Shown here one piece after another: positions 1 to 9,604 of a stretch of 64,000 nt of DNA. Source of the stretch: F1-120-MAGs118 sp013360535 (GTDB lineage Bacteria > Planctomycetota > UBA1135 > GCA-002686595); NCBI GenBank assembly GCA_026647215.1, contig JAPKHC010000009.1:62001-126000 (forward strand). The letters are read 5' to 3'. The position numbers were made by a program, and so were the translations under genes. The stretch's first letter is position 1; each line of letters begins with the position of its first letter. The notes under the pieces are model-generated. The model was not told where the DNA came from. It worked only from the letters and a program-made list of their open reading frames with translations, and ran no database searches.

Positions 1-90
1 GCCGCGGGCGAAAAGGACGCGGCGCAGCGGCGCTTTGCCCGGTACGTCGAGCTCGGAGGCCGCGAGCCGCTGCGTGAACCCGCGCGCTGA
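1..90 (+). CDS. C-terminal end of an unidentified protein (partial)
   Basis: An open frame enters from the left edge and stops with TGA at 88-90. The 29 visible residues end in RRFARYVELGGREPLREPAR. The Arg/Ala-rich helix would fit the last helix of a TPR or similar helical-repeat protein, but that is only a guess. The frame is open through the visible stretch and ends 42 bases before the next gene, which faces the same way. Function unknown. Confidence 0.55.
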   Translation, partial: AAGEKDAAQRRFARYVELGGREPLREPAR

Positions 91-92
91 CG

Positions 93-121
93 TTGACCCA
101 CGGCAGTCGGCGCTCGATCAT
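93..121 (+). promoter_or_regulatory. Candidate sigma70-type promoter for the lipoprotein gene
   Basis: TTGACC at 93-98 and GATCAT at 116-121 are separated by 17 bases. The -35 matches the consensus in 5 of 6 positions and the -10 in 4 of 6. Transcription would begin near 128, leaving only a few bases before the TTG start at 133, so the message would be almost leaderless. Confidence 0.4.
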
Positions 122-132
122 CGGCGCGTCCC

Positions 133-1512
133 TTGAAGCTCTCCCTGCATTCCTGCCTCGGCCTCACGCTGGTCCTCGCGAGCTGCGTCGCGGGCGGGCA
201 AGGCGAAGGTTCACGGCCGCTGCCGCGGATCGAGGTGAGCGTGGCGCACCGCGTCGGGGCGCCGCTGGGTCCGGTCGAAGGCGCGGGAGCGGTGGCGGCG
301 CTCGAGCCCGGTGACGCGCTCGCGCTCGAGGTGTGCGCCGAGTGGCTCGACGTGCTGCCGGCGGAAGGCGAACAGCTGGCGGCGCGCGCGCGCCTCGTCA
401 GCGCCGAACGTGGTGGCGAGCCGATCGAGCCTCGCAGCCAGCTCACGAGCGGAGCGCGTCTGCTGCGCGGGCTGCCTGTGCAGGCCTTGCGGGCGCGCGA
501 GCTCGCGCCGCTCGATCCGGATGGACAACGTTGCCGCGAATTGGCGCTCCCGCGCGGCGTCACGGCCTCGCTCGCGCTGCGCGACGAACGCACGCGGCGC
601 GGCGTCGACGGCGAGGACGTGCAGCGCGAGTTGCGCGTCGAAGTTGGACGTGCACGCGACGGGAGCCTCGCGATCGCGCTCGCCCTCGAGGACCTCGCCG
701 AGGCGCGCCCCGACGAGGACGGAACGAGCAGCGGGCGCCTCGCTCGCCGCGAGAGCCTGCTGTTCGACCTCGAGCTTCCTCCGCAGGGCGAAGCGCTCGC
801 GTTCGTGCTCCCCCACGAAGGCGAAGGCCCCAAGGGCTGGCTCGTCACGCTCTCGCTCGCGGGTCAGGCCAGCGCGGAGGCCTTCGCGGCGTGCCTCGAA
901 TCCGCGAGGAACTCGGAGAGCGGCGCCCTCGCGCGCACGACCTGGATCGATTCCGGCGAAGCGCGGCGGCGCGAGATCGAGGCCGCGTTGCGGGCGCTCA
1001 CGGCGCTCGAGCGGCGCCGCGCGGCGCTGGTGTTTCTTGCGGCCCAGGCACGCGCGGAGCTGTGCGGTGATCTCGCGCTCTCGGCCGGCGACGAGGTGCT
1101 CGCGAGTTTCGCGCAGGAGCTCGCGGCGGAGCTGCCGGAACTCTCGGAGCTCGCGCGCGACGGCGCGACCTTGGGCTGGACGCTGGAGCGTGGCGCTGCG
1201 CGCTTCCTCGCGGCGCGGGCGGCCGAACAGCCGCTCGAGCCCGAACTCTCGGCGGCCGTGCTGCGGCGCACGGGCGAGCTCGGGCGCTCGCCGGCGGCGC
1301 TCGCCGAAGTGGCGACCCGCGCGCGCAGCCTCGCGGAGTTCGCTGCGGCCCTCGCGGCGGAAAATCGCGTGTTGCTCGAGGATTCCCACCCCGCGGCGCG
1401 GGTGCGCGCGCACGACTGGCTCGCCGCGCGCGGACTGGCGCCGCAGGGCTACGACCCGCTCGGCACGGCCGAGGAACGGCGCGCGGCGCTCGAGCGCGAG
1501 GAACGGCCGTGA
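133..1512 (+). CDS. Putative lipoprotein of unknown function
   Basis: The protein has 459 residues. It begins with a lipoprotein signal (MKLSLHSCLGLTLVLASC), with lipobox LASC and Cys at residue 18, so it should be anchored to a membrane facing the periplasm. The signal fixes the start at the TTG codon at 133; no ATG or GTG would keep it. The mature part is Glu/Ala/Leu/Arg-rich with long helical stretches towards the C-terminus; I recognise no domain. Its stop overlaps the GTG of the large DUF748 gene by four bases, so the two are probably translated together and may act together in the envelope. Confidence 0.75.
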   Translation: MKLSLHSCLGLTLVLASCVAGGQGEGSRPLPRIEVSVAHRVGAPLGPVEGAGAVAALEPGDALALEVCAEWLDVLPAEGEQLAARARLVSAERGGEPIEPRSQLTSGARLLRGLPVQALRARELAPLDPDGQRCRELALPRGVTASLALRDERTRRGVDGEDVQRELRVEVGRARDGSLAIALALEDLAEARPDEDGTSSGRLARRESLLFDLELPPQGEALAFVLPHEGEGPKGWLVTLSLAGQASAEAFAACLESARNSESGALARTTWIDSGEARRREIEAALRALTALERRRAALVFLAAQARAELCGDLALSAGDEVLASFAQELAAELPELSELARDGATLGWTLERGAARFLAARAAEQPLEPELSAAVLRRTGELGRSPAALAEVATRARSLAEFAAALAAENRVLLEDSHPAARVRAHDWLAARGLAPQGYDPLGTAEERRAALEREERP

Positions 1513-4500
1513 GCCTCGCCACCCGCATCGGAGAGCGAGTCGTCGCTTTCGGAGGTTCGCGCGTCGGTCGCTGGAGCGTGAGGATCGGGCTCGCTCTCGT
1601 CGCCGCGCGCGCGCTGCTCGCGCTCGCGCAGCCGCTGGTGATGGAGCTCGTGGCCGCGCGCCTCGGACTGGAGTGCCAGTACGACTCGCTCGACCTTTCC
1701 CTGCTGCGCGGCGAGGCGGAACTGCGCGGGTTGCGGCTCTACGACGAGCAGGGAACCAACTGGCTCCACCTCGAGCGCGCGCGCGCCAACGTCGCGCTCG
1801 GGCGCACGCTCGCGGGCGATCCGACGGTGACCGGGATCGAGGTCGAAGGGCTGGCGCTGTTCGTGCGCGTGCGCCCCGACGGCACGGTCGAGTGGCTCGA
1901 ACGCCTCGGCGGTGAGCCGCAGGAAGCGCAGAAAAACGCGGCAGGAGCGCCCGAGCTCGACTTCACGCTGCCCGTGCGGCTCGAGTCGTTCGCGCTGACC
2001 CGCGGTGCGCTGCGTGTGCAGGACGAGAGCGTGTCGCCGACCTTCGCGGCGACGCTGCAGTTCGACGCGAGCGCGGCGCGGCTGGGAGAACCGGAGGGCG
2101 AGTTTGCGCTGTGGGCGACGTCGCCGGAGCTCGTCGACACGCTGCGCGTCGAGGGACGGCTGTCGAGCGGGGAGCGCCACGTCGCGCTCGAGCTCGACTG
2201 GCGCGTCGAAGGCCTCAAGCCCCAGCCGGCCGCGCGCGAGCTCGCGCGAGTGGGGCTCGCGCCCGCGAGCGAACGCGTCGACACGCACGGCGGCCTGCGG
2301 CTGGGACTCGAGCCTTCGGCGAGCGATGCGACGGCTTGCGAAGGTGGCCTCGTGCTCGAGCGCCTCGCGCTCGAGGTCGACGGCGTCGAACGGCTGCGCC
2401 TCGACTCCCTCGCGCTCGCGCTGCGCCGCCTGTCCCCCACCGAGATCGCCATCGCCTCGCTGCGCGCGAGCGGAGGGAAGCTCGAATTCCAGCGGGATTC
2501 CGCGGGTCGCTTCGGAACCGCGGGCCTCGTGTGGAGCGGTGCGCCAACCGCAGCGGCACCTGCGGCGTCGGCAGCGGAAGTCGCGGGCCCGAGCCCGAGC
2601 TTCGCGCTCGACGAGCTCGCCTGCGAGGACACACGCGTCGTCTTCGCGGACTTCGCGCTCGAGGCGGCCGAGCCGCTCGAGTTCCTGTTGCGGCGCGCGG
2701 CGCTGCGCTCGCTCGCGTGGCCGCCCAAGGAACAGGCTCCGGCTCCGTTCGAGGCGACGTTCGAGCTGCCGGACGTGTGCGCGCTGGGAACGCTCGACGG
2801 CGACTTGCGTGCGAACGAAGCGGAGCTCGCGTTGCACGGCGCGCTAGCGCTCGAGGGACTGACGCTCGCGCGCCTGCGGCCGCAGCTCGAAGCGCTCGGT
2901 CTCGAGCCGACGCTGCGCGATGGAACGCTGCAGGGCAGCGCGGACGTGAGCGTGCGGCGGGCGGACGACGGAGTGCAGCTTTCCGGCGCGCTCAGCGGAG
3001 TTCGGCTCGTCGACGGCGAAGCGCTCGGCCAGCTCGAGCAGCTCGCCCTCGTCGACCTGCACCTCGCCGCGACGGCGGCACGCATCGAGCTTGGTTCGCT
3101 CGACGTGCGCGGGCCGAAACTGCGGATCTTGCGCGAGAAAGAGGGCCAGTGGGCGGCGTTGGGCCTGCGCCAGCTCGCGCGTGCGGCGGCGGCGAGACCC
3201 GCGGTCGAACCTGAGGTCCCTGCACCGAACGCCACGCGCTTCGAGCTTCCTTCGCTGCGGGTCGGACGGCTCGCGCTGACGGAGGCCGAGCTCGAGATCG
3301 AGGACCGCTCCGTCGTTCCGGTCGTGCAGCTCGAGCGGCTCGCGCTCAGCGCTTCGCTCGAGGCGCTCGACACTCGCTCGCCCACTCCGGCGCGGATCGC
3401 CGCCAGCTTCACCGCAGCAGGGCTCGTCGAGGAGAGTTCACTTTCCGGCACGCTCGCCCTTTCGGAGGAGGCGGACTCGCTCGCGCTGCGGCTGGCGTTG
3501 CGCGCGCAGGGACTCGCGCTCGCACCGCTCGCTCCGTACCTGAACGCGAGTGGACTCGAGCCCGAGCTCGCGAACGGCAGCGCGACGGCGGATCTCGCCG
3601 TGACGCTCGCTCCCGACAGCGCAGGCGTGACGAAGCTCGAGCTGGCGCTGGAGCGTGTCGCGCTGCGCGACGGCGAGCGCGAGCTGGCGGGACTCGAGGC
3701 CCTGCGCGTGAAGGCGCTCGAGCTCGCGGGGCCCACCGTGCGTTGGGAGCGCGTCGAGTTCGTCGCTCCGTCCGTGGCGCTCTCGCGCGACTCCGCAGGC
3801 TTCCTGCACGCCGCCGGGCTCCGCACGATGGCGCCGCGGGAAACGGCGGAAATCCCCGCAGAAACTGGCTCTGGCCCGCCGGAGCTGCGCCTCGCGCTGC
3901 CGGCGCTCGCCACAGGCCCGCTGCGGTTGCAGGAGGCGCGCGTGACGTGGCGCGACGAGTCGCTCGAGCCGGCGGTCGAGCTCGCGCTGCGGGCCGACGC
4001 CTCGCTCGAGGCCCTCGCCGTCGACGGCGTGCCGCGCAAGCTCGGGCTGCGTGTGCTCGTGCCCGGAGTCGTCGACGCGGCCGTCGCCGAAGGCACGCTG
4101 TCGCTGGGCGCGAACCCTTCCGCGATCTCGCTCGCCCTCAAGCTCGTCGCCGACCGTCTCCAGCCCGGCCCGCTCGCCGCCTACCTGCCGCCGAACGTCA
4201 CGTGCGAGCTCGTCGACGCTCGCGCCGCGGCGAAGGCGTTCGTGCGCGTCGAGCAACATCCCGCCGGCGGGCTCGCGCTCGCGGCATCGCTCGCCGAGGC
4301 CGAACTCGCGACGGGCGAGCGCTCGCTCGTGCGGCTCTCGCGCGCGGGTGTCAGCGCGAACCGCATCGACCCGCAGGCGCGCGTGTTCGAGTTCGGCGAG
4401 CTCGTCGGCGCGGTCGCGAACGTCGCGCTCGAGCGGGATGCGGACGGAACGCTGCACGCACTCGGCCTGCGGATCGCGCCACGCGGCGAAGTTGCGTCCA

Positions 4501-6686
4501 CGACCGACACGGGACCTGCGCCGGCGCGCACGCTGCCGTCGTGGGTCGGTCCGATTCCCACCGTTTCCCTCGGCGAATTCGCACTTTCCGTCGCCCGTCT
4601 CGAGCTGCGCGACGCGGCGCTCGCGGGCACGGCACTCGGCGCACAGGCCGCTGCGATCGTCGCCTCCGCCAGCCTGCGGAGCCCGTCCGCGCAGGTGCTG
4701 CTCGCACCCTCGGCCGAGTCGCTGCCGCCGCTCGCCTTCGACGCCCGCCTCAGCGTTCCCGGCGCGCTCGAGCTCGCCGAGTGCAACGTCAGGCTCGCCC
4801 CGTGGGCGGCGGAGCCGGAGTTCGAGCTCGACTTCGAGGCCACGGGACTCGACGGTTCCGCGCTGGAGAAGTTCGCCCCGGCGCTCGCGCAACACGTCGA
4901 CGGTCGCGAGCTGCGGCAAGGTCGCTTCCGCACCGGCTTGCGCGCGCGGCTGGGCCTCTCGCGCCGCGGCCCGCTCGGCATCGACTGGGCCAGCGGAGTG
5001 CGCGGTGAGCTCACGCTCGAACCGACGATCTTCCGCGAGAATCCGACGCGCGAGCCCGGCCTCGCGCTCGCTGGGGTGCGCGCCGAGCTCGAGCGCTTCG
5101 ACGCGCGCACGGGCGACACGAAGTTCAAGCTGATCGAGGTCTCGACGCCGCGCCTGCGCGCGAGCCGCGATGCGGAAGGGCTGCACGCGCTCGGACTCAC
5201 GCTCAAGCTCCCCGCGGGCCTCAGGCCCGCGGAAAGTCCGGAAGAAGCGCGGGAAACGGCCGGTTCCGCGGCCGCGAGCCCCGCGGCGGCGCTCGCCCGC
5301 GCTCCGGAGCTCGCGATCGAGCGCCTCGTCGTGCTCGGCCTCGATGTCGAGCTCGTCGACACGACCGGGCCAGAGCCCGTGCGCGTGCCGCTGACCGACC
5401 TCGAGTTCGAGCTGCGCAAGCTCTCGACGCACGCGCTCGCCGCCGGTGGCAGCGTGCAGTTCAGCGGCGTCGTCGAGTCCGGCAAGGTGGCGCTTCCGCC
5501 GCGCATCGAGAGCGATTCGGTGCTGAGCGGCATCGCCTCGGCGGCCGTCTCCGCGCTGGCGGGCGACGACGAGCCCGAAGGCGCCCGCGAGGAACGCCCG
5601 CTGTCGGGCTCGATCTCGATCGCCGGCCGCGTCGCGCCGTTCCCCGCACCGACCGGCTGGATCACGTTCGACGCGAGCGAGCTCGAGCTGACCGCCTTCC
5701 GCGGCCTCGCAGCAGCGCAGGGCGTCGAGGTCGGCGACGGACTGCTCGACCTCGCCGCGCGCGTGCGCCTCGCGGGCGAGGACGGGCTCTCGCTCGACGC
5801 CAGCGCGAGCTTCGCGCACCTCTCGCTCTCCGAGCCCGCCGACGGCCCGATCTCGCGTTACCTCGCGCTGCCCGCCCCGCTCGACGCGGTGCTGTTCCTG
5901 CTCGAGGACGCCGAAGGCCGCCAGCGCGTGCCGGTCTCGGTCTCGATCGGGCGCGACGGCCTGTCGCTCGCGAGCGTGGCGAGCGCAGCGGCGACGGCCG
6001 CTGCCACGGTGATCGCGCGCGCGGTCGCGAGCTCGCCGCTGCGCCTCGCGGGAACGTTCACCGACATGCTCGGACTGACCGGCGGCGAGGAACCTCCGCC
6101 GTCGGCCGACGCGCGCCGCTTCCCGTTCGAGCCCGGCGACGTGACGGCGCCGCTGGATCCGGCGCAGCTCGAGCCCCTGCGCCGCCGCCTCGCCGCGAAC
6201 GACTCGCTCGTCGTCACGCTCGTGCACGAGTTCGGGCCCGCGGACCTCGAACGCGCGCAGCGCCTCGCCAATCCCGATGCCGCCGACTGTCGCTTGCTGA
6301 GCGCGCGCCTGCGCCAGCGCCGTTCCGAACTCGCGCGCTTGCGCGAGGAACACGCGAGCGAGAGCCGCCTCGCCTACGCGCTCGGGCGGTCCGAGGAGGC
6401 CGAACGCGTGCGCGAGCGAGTCCGCGGCCTCGACCGCGAGCTCGGTCTCGTCGAAGGCGCCCTCGACCGCCTGCACGAGTTGTTGCGCCCCGGCGCCGAA
6501 CGCCGCACGCCCGAACGTTCGCGCGCGGCGGCGCTCGCGATCGCGTCCGAGCGGCTCGAGCGCGTGCGGCAGGCGCTGATCTCCCGCGGGATCGAGGCCT
6601 CGAGGATCGAGGTGCGCCGCATCCGGCGTGTCACCGCGACGGCGGAAGCGGGTGGGGTCACGGCGATCCCGCGGAAGAAGAACTGA
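1509..6686 (+). CDS. Giant AsmA-like/DUF748 family envelope protein
   Basis: A 1725-residue protein starting at GTG 1509. One N-terminal membrane segment (about residues 20-45) is followed by a long beta-rich periplasmic part. DUF748/AsmA-like proteins resemble the bridge-like proteins thought to move or organise lipids between membranes. A marker R-D-x-x-G-x-x-H-A-x-G-L recurs with its Asp (or Glu) near residues 330, 543, 761, 977 and 1221, showing five tandem modules of about 213-244 residues. The C-terminal ~180 residues are charged and helical and follow a segment reading DSLVVTLVHEFGPAD, typical of the C-terminal part of DUF748 proteins. Translationally coupled to the upstream lipoprotein. 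Exact substrate unknown. Confidence 0.85.
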   Translation: MSLATRIGERVVAFGGSRVGRWSVRIGLALVAARALLALAQPLVMELVAARLGLECQYDSLDLSLLRGEAELRGLRLYDEQGTNWLHLERARANVALGRTLAGDPTVTGIEVEGLALFVRVRPDGTVEWLERLGGEPQEAQKNAAGAPELDFTLPVRLESFALTRGALRVQDESVSPTFAATLQFDASAARLGEPEGEFALWATSPELVDTLRVEGRLSSGERHVALELDWRVEGLKPQPAARELARVGLAPASERVDTHGGLRLGLEPSASDATACEGGLVLERLALEVDGVERLRLDSLALALRRLSPTEIAIASLRASGGKLEFQRDSAGRFGTAGLVWSGAPTAAAPAASAAEVAGPSPSFALDELACEDTRVVFADFALEAAEPLEFLLRRAALRSLAWPPKEQAPAPFEATFELPDVCALGTLDGDLRANEAELALHGALALEGLTLARLRPQLEALGLEPTLRDGTLQGSADVSVRRADDGVQLSGALSGVRLVDGEALGQLEQLALVDLHLAATAARIELGSLDVRGPKLRILREKEGQWAALGLRQLARAAAARPAVEPEVPAPNATRFELPSLRVGRLALTEAELEIEDRSVVPVVQLERLALSASLEALDTRSPTPARIAASFTAAGLVEESSLSGTLALSEEADSLALRLALRAQGLALAPLAPYLNASGLEPELANGSATADLAVTLAPDSAGVTKLELALERVALRDGERELAGLEALRVKALELAGPTVRWERVEFVAPSVALSRDSAGFLHAAGLRTMAPRETAEIPAETGSGPPELRLALPALATGPLRLQEARVTWRDESLEPAVELALRADASLEALAVDGVPRKLGLRVLVPGVVDAAVAEGTLSLGANPSAISLALKLVADRLQPGPLAAYLPPNVTCELVDARAAAKAFVRVEQHPAGGLALAASLAEAELATGERSLVRLSRAGVSANRIDPQARVFEFGELVGAVANVALERDADGTLHALGLRIAPRGEVASTTDTGPAPARTLPSWVGPIPTVSLGEFALSVARLELRDAALAGTALGAQAAAIVASASLRSPSAQVLLAPSAESLPPLAFDARLSVPGALELAECNVRLAPWAAEPEFELDFEATGLDGSALEKFAPALAQHVDGRELRQGRFRTGLRARLGLSRRGPLGIDWASGVRGELTLEPTIFRENPTREPGLALAGVRAELERFDARTGDTKFKLIEVSTPRLRASRDAEGLHALGLTLKLPAGLRPAESPEEARETAGSAAASPAAALARAPELAIERLVVLGLDVELVDTTGPEPVRVPLTDLEFELRKLSTHALAAGGSVQFSGVVESGKVALPPRIESDSVLSGIASAAVSALAGDDEPEGAREERPLSGSISIAGRVAPFPAPTGWITFDASELELTAFRGLAAAQGVEVGDGLLDLAARVRLAGEDGLSLDASASFAHLSLSEPADGPISRYLALPAPLDAVLFLLEDAEGRQRVPVSVSIGRDGLSLASVASAAATAAATVIARAVASSPLRLAGTFTDMLGLTGGEEPPPSADARRFPFEPGDVTAPLDPAQLEPLRRRLAANDSLVVTLVHEFGPADLERAQRLANPDAADCRLLSARLRQRRSELARLREEHASESRLAYALGRSEEAERVRERVRGLDRELGLVEGALDRLHELLRPGAERRTPERSRAAALAIASERLERVRQALISRGIEASRIEVRRIRRVTATAEAGGVTAIPRKKN

Positions 6687-6777
6687 CGGGCCGGGACCGA
6701 ACGCGGACGGACCACGACGGGGAGATGGCGGAGGAACGGCGCGGCCGTGCGCAGCGCGCGACCTTCCCGTTCGTCCC

Positions 6778-8145
6778 CTACTTCGGGAGGCGGGCGAGCA
6801 TCGCGCGCGTGTCGGCCGCGAACTCGCCTTCGGGAAGCGCCGCGAGGTAACGCTCGAGCACCGCGCGCGCCTGCGGGATCTGCTCGCGCTGGTAATGGAT
6901 GCGCGCGAGGTTCAGGTGCATCGGCTCCGGCAGCGCCAGCGAACGCGCGTAGGCGAACTCGAGCGCTTTCGACCAGGCCTCGGCGGCGCCCTCGAGGTCG
7001 GCGGACTTGTAGCGCAGCACCCCGAGGTGGTGCAGCGCTTCCAACGAAGCGGGATCGAAGGCGAGCGCCTCCGTGAGCGTGGCTTTCGCGCCGTCGAGGT
7101 CGCCCTTGTCGTGCAACGCGAGCGCGGCGTCGATGCGCTCGCTCGCGGCCTTGGCGAGCGCCGCCACGCCGAAGCCGAGCTCCTCGTCCGTCGCACCGAG
7201 CGCCCGCGCGCGCTGCCAGCGGCGCAGCGCGGCGTCCTTGCGACCGGCGAGCAGCTCCTTCGTCGCCGCACGTGTGCAGAGCGTGATCAGCGCGACCTGC
7301 ACCTCGACGCCGCGCGTGCGCAGCGCCTCGTAGATGTCGATCGCCTTGTCGAACTCGCCCAGCGCCGCGAGCGAGTCGCCGTACAGGCGCTCGGCCTCGA
7401 CCTCGCCCGGCATCGCGACCAGCGCAGCCTTGGCGTGACCCGCGGCCTCGAGCGCCTTCTCGGCGGCGAGGGCGGCGTTGCCGAGCAAGAGGTGCGCCTG
7501 CGACAGCGGTCGGGCCGTGAATTCGAGGCCGGGGACGCTGTCGAGCGCCGCGAGCAGGTGCTCGAGCCCCTTGCGCGCGCCACCTTCGCGGCACAGCGCG
7601 AGCACCCCGCGCGCGCGCGTCAGGTCCGCGGTCGGCCCGGCCAGCGCGAGGCCTTCGCGAACCTCCTCCTCGGCGGACGACAGGCGCCCGGCGGCGGCGT
7701 GGATCTCGGCCGCCGTCGCGTACACGCGCCCCTCGCCGGGAAAACGCTGGCGCAGGGACTCGATCGCGCGCACGGCGGCGATGTCGTCGCCGCGCGCGGC
7801 CGACAGGCGCGCCCCGAGCAGTTCGACATCGAGGCCCGAGGCCAAGGTCAGCCGCTGGGCCTCGGCGCGCTCGAACTCGCCGAGCTCGAAGCTCGCGACC
7901 GCCTCGCGGAAGCGCGGATCGGCGAGGCGCGGCGCCTGCGGCGAGAGCAAGGCCGCCTGCTGCGGAGTCGGCGTCGGCCGGGCGCCCGCCGGGGCCGGCG
8001 CCGTTGGAGCCTTCGAGCCCGCGCCCCCGGCCGTCGCCAGCGGATCGGAGACGTCGACCCGCGGCGAGGCGGCGCTCTCCCCCTTGTCACAGGCGGAAAG
8101 GGGCGCGAGCGCGAGCAGCAGCGCGAGGAAGTGAGGGCGTTCCAT
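6778..8145 (-). CDS. TPR-repeat lipoprotein
   Basis: 455 residues from ATG 8145, chosen because it gives a lipoprotein signal (MERPHFLALLLALAPLSAC, lipobox LSAC); upstream codons in the frame lack this. After a Pro/Ala-rich linker the protein is made of tetratricopeptide-type helix pairs, for example around residues 100-140 (FELGEFERAEAQRL), 240-290 and 350-420 (HHLGVLRYKSADLEGAAEAW). Such proteins are scaffolds for protein complexes; the partner is unknown. It is divergent from the glycosylase gene across 71 bases. No enzyme motif is visible. Confidence 0.85.
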   Translation of the reverse strand: MERPHFLALLLALAPLSACDKGESAASPRVDVSDPLATAGGAGSKAPTAPAPAGARPTPTPQQAALLSPQAPRLADPRFREAVASFELGEFERAEAQRLTLASGLDVELLGARLSAARGDDIAAVRAIESLRQRFPGEGRVYATAAEIHAAAGRLSSAEEEVREGLALAGPTADLTRARGVLALCREGGARKGLEHLLAALDSVPGLEFTARPLSQAHLLLGNAALAAEKALEAAGHAKAALVAMPGEVEAERLYGDSLAALGEFDKAIDIYEALRTRGVEVQVALITLCTRAATKELLAGRKDAALRRWQRARALGATDEELGFGVAALAKAASERIDAALALHDKGDLDGAKATLTEALAFDPASLEALHHLGVLRYKSADLEGAAEAWSKALEFAYARSLALPEPMHLNLARIHYQREQIPQARAVLERYLAALPEGEFAADTRAMLARLPK

Positions 8146-8216
8146 CGAAGCGGCGCATCCTAAACCTGCGCCGAGCGGGCTACCATGCGCGCGCGCCGCC
8201 ACTACCGACGCCAACC

Positions 8217-9173
8217 GTGAGCCTCGACCCCAAACTTGCCCCTCAGGACGACGTCGCGCTCGAGTTCGAGACGCTCGTCAACGCGGCGCGGGCCCACCTG
8301 CGGCGCCGGCGGGCGTTCGGCGACCGGCGCACGCGGCTCCCGCTGCTCGAGCGGCCTGCGCCGGCCCGTCCCTGGGCCGCGGAACTCGCCCCGGCACCCC
8401 CGGCGGCCCGTGCCGAAGCGCCTGCGGCCCGCACGAACGTCCCGCCGCCGCCCCCGCCGACGCTGCGGCCCCTGCCGACTCCCGCCGCGACACCGCCCGC
8501 TCCTGCGCCGCCGCCTCCCCCGCCGCTCAAGCCGAGCGCGCCGACCGCTCCGTCCCCGGCCTCCGAGGTCGCGGCGCGCGCCGCCGCGTGCAAGGACCTC
8601 GCCAGCCTGCGCGCCGCCGTCGCCGAGTGCCGCGCCTGCGGGCTGTGCTCGACCCGCACCCAGACCGTGTTCTCCGACGGGCCCGACAAGGCGCGCCTGC
8701 TGTTCGTGGGCGAGGCTCCCGGCGAGCAGGAGGACCTGACCGGCGTGCCGTTCGTCGGCGCCGCCGGGCAGCTGCTCACCGACATCATCGAGAAGGGCAT
8801 CGGGATCCCGCGCTCGCAGGTCGCGATCGCCAACGTGCTCAAGTGCCGGCCGCCGGGCAACCGCGATCCCAGTCAGGACGAGAAGCGCGCCTGCGCCCCG
8901 TGGCTCGCGCGGCAGATCGAGCTGCTCGGCCCCGAGGTGATCGTTCCGCTCGGGCGCCACGCCGCCAACCACCTGCTCGGGGTCGAGGGGCCGGACCTGC
9001 GTTCGATGGGTTCGCTGCGTGGGCAGGTGCTCGAGTCGCGCTACGGGAAGCTCGTCCCGACCTACCACCCGTCCTACTTGCTGCGGACGCCGGACGCGAA
9101 GAAGGACTGCTGGAAGGACATCCAGGTCGCGATGGGCCTGCTCGGGCTCGAGCCGCCGAAAAAACGCGCCTGA
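8217..9173 (+). CDS. Uracil-DNA glycosylase, family 4 type (iron-sulfur)
   Basis: 318 residues from GTG 8217. Removes uracil from DNA to start base-excision repair. The first ~120 residues are a Pro/Ala-rich tail not needed by the family. The catalytic part has motif FVGEAPGEQEDLTGVPFVG followed by AAGQLL, the family motif 2 HPSYLLR near residue 285, and four Cys placed as 4Fe-4S ligands (CRAC near the start of the domain, then KC before RPPGNRDP, and AC). This places it in the thermophile-type family 4/5 group. An in-frame upstream start at 8004 would run into the TPR gene on the other strand and was not chosen. Confidence 0.92.
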   Translation: MSLDPKLAPQDDVALEFETLVNAARAHLRRRRAFGDRRTRLPLLERPAPARPWAAELAPAPPAARAEAPAARTNVPPPPPPTLRPLPTPAATPPAPAPPPPPPLKPSAPTAPSPASEVAARAAACKDLASLRAAVAECRACGLCSTRTQTVFSDGPDKARLLFVGEAPGEQEDLTGVPFVGAAGQLLTDIIEKGIGIPRSQVAIANVLKCRPPGNRDPSQDEKRACAPWLARQIELLGPEVIVPLGRHAANHLLGVEGPDLRSMGSLRGQVLESRYGKLVPTYHPSYLLRTPDAKKDCWKDIQVAMGLLGLEPPKKRA

Positions 9174-9604
9174 AGCCGGGTCGTCGCGCGACGCCGGAGC
9201 GTTACCTCGCGCGGCTGGTGCGGTACGCCCCGCCACGGCCGATTCCGTCTCCCAACCCGGGGGTCCCGCGCCGTTGACCCCTTTCCAGCCCACCGCTATG
9301 CTCCCGCCCCTCGCTCGACCCAACTCCGGCCTCGCGGCCTTTGGTTGGGACGAGGCCCCGGCGCTCGATCGGACCACCTGCCAGCGCTCTCCGCGTGGGA
9401 GTGAAGGCGGCGAAACCGCTCGAAAAACCGGCCCTTTGCGGCGAGGCGGGCCCCCCGCGCGCCGGTGGGTTCGAGACGGTCTCTAGAAGCATCGCATCGC
9501 AGTCCCACCCTCTGGTCGCCCCCGCGACCGCCTCCTTGTCCCTCTAGTCCCACCGCGGTCACCGCTCCGGCGGCGCTCCGCGAGATCAAGGCCCCCAAAC
9601 TTCC
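9174..9604. other. 431-base intergenic leader before the first secretin gene
   Basis: No convincing gene. It holds a candidate promoter at 9274-9302 and then about 300 bases of pyrimidine-rich leader before the ATG at 9605. Three copies of TCCCAC occur, at 9503-9508 and 9548-9553 on the + strand and as GTGGGA at 9395-9400. No strong Shine-Dalgarno sequence precedes 9605. The long leader suggests post-transcriptional control, but no known riboswitch was recognised. Confidence 0.6.
9274..9302 (+). promoter_or_regulatory. Candidate sigma70-type promoter of the secretin/ExbBD cluster
   Basis: TTGACC at 9274-9279, a 17-base spacer and TATGCT at 9297-9302. The -35 matches 5 of 6 and the -10 4 of 6 consensus bases. 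This is the best promoter-like sequence in the window. It would give a leader of about 295 bases for the secretin-like gene at 9605. Confidence 0.5.

Noticed and set aside
211..1413. 400-codon open frame on the minus strand inside the lipoprotein gene
   Set aside because: It is an Arg/Glu-rich antisense shadow typical of GC-rich DNA, with no recognisable motif, while the + strand frame has a lipoprotein signal. The same reasoning excludes other long antisense frames, such as those at 1739-4141, 3438-6476, 9296-12427, 19050-22583 and 46045-48840.
9468..9490. GGGTTCGAGACGG resembling a tRNA T-loop
   Set aside because: The flanking bases do not pair into a T-stem and no tRNA can be folded around it.
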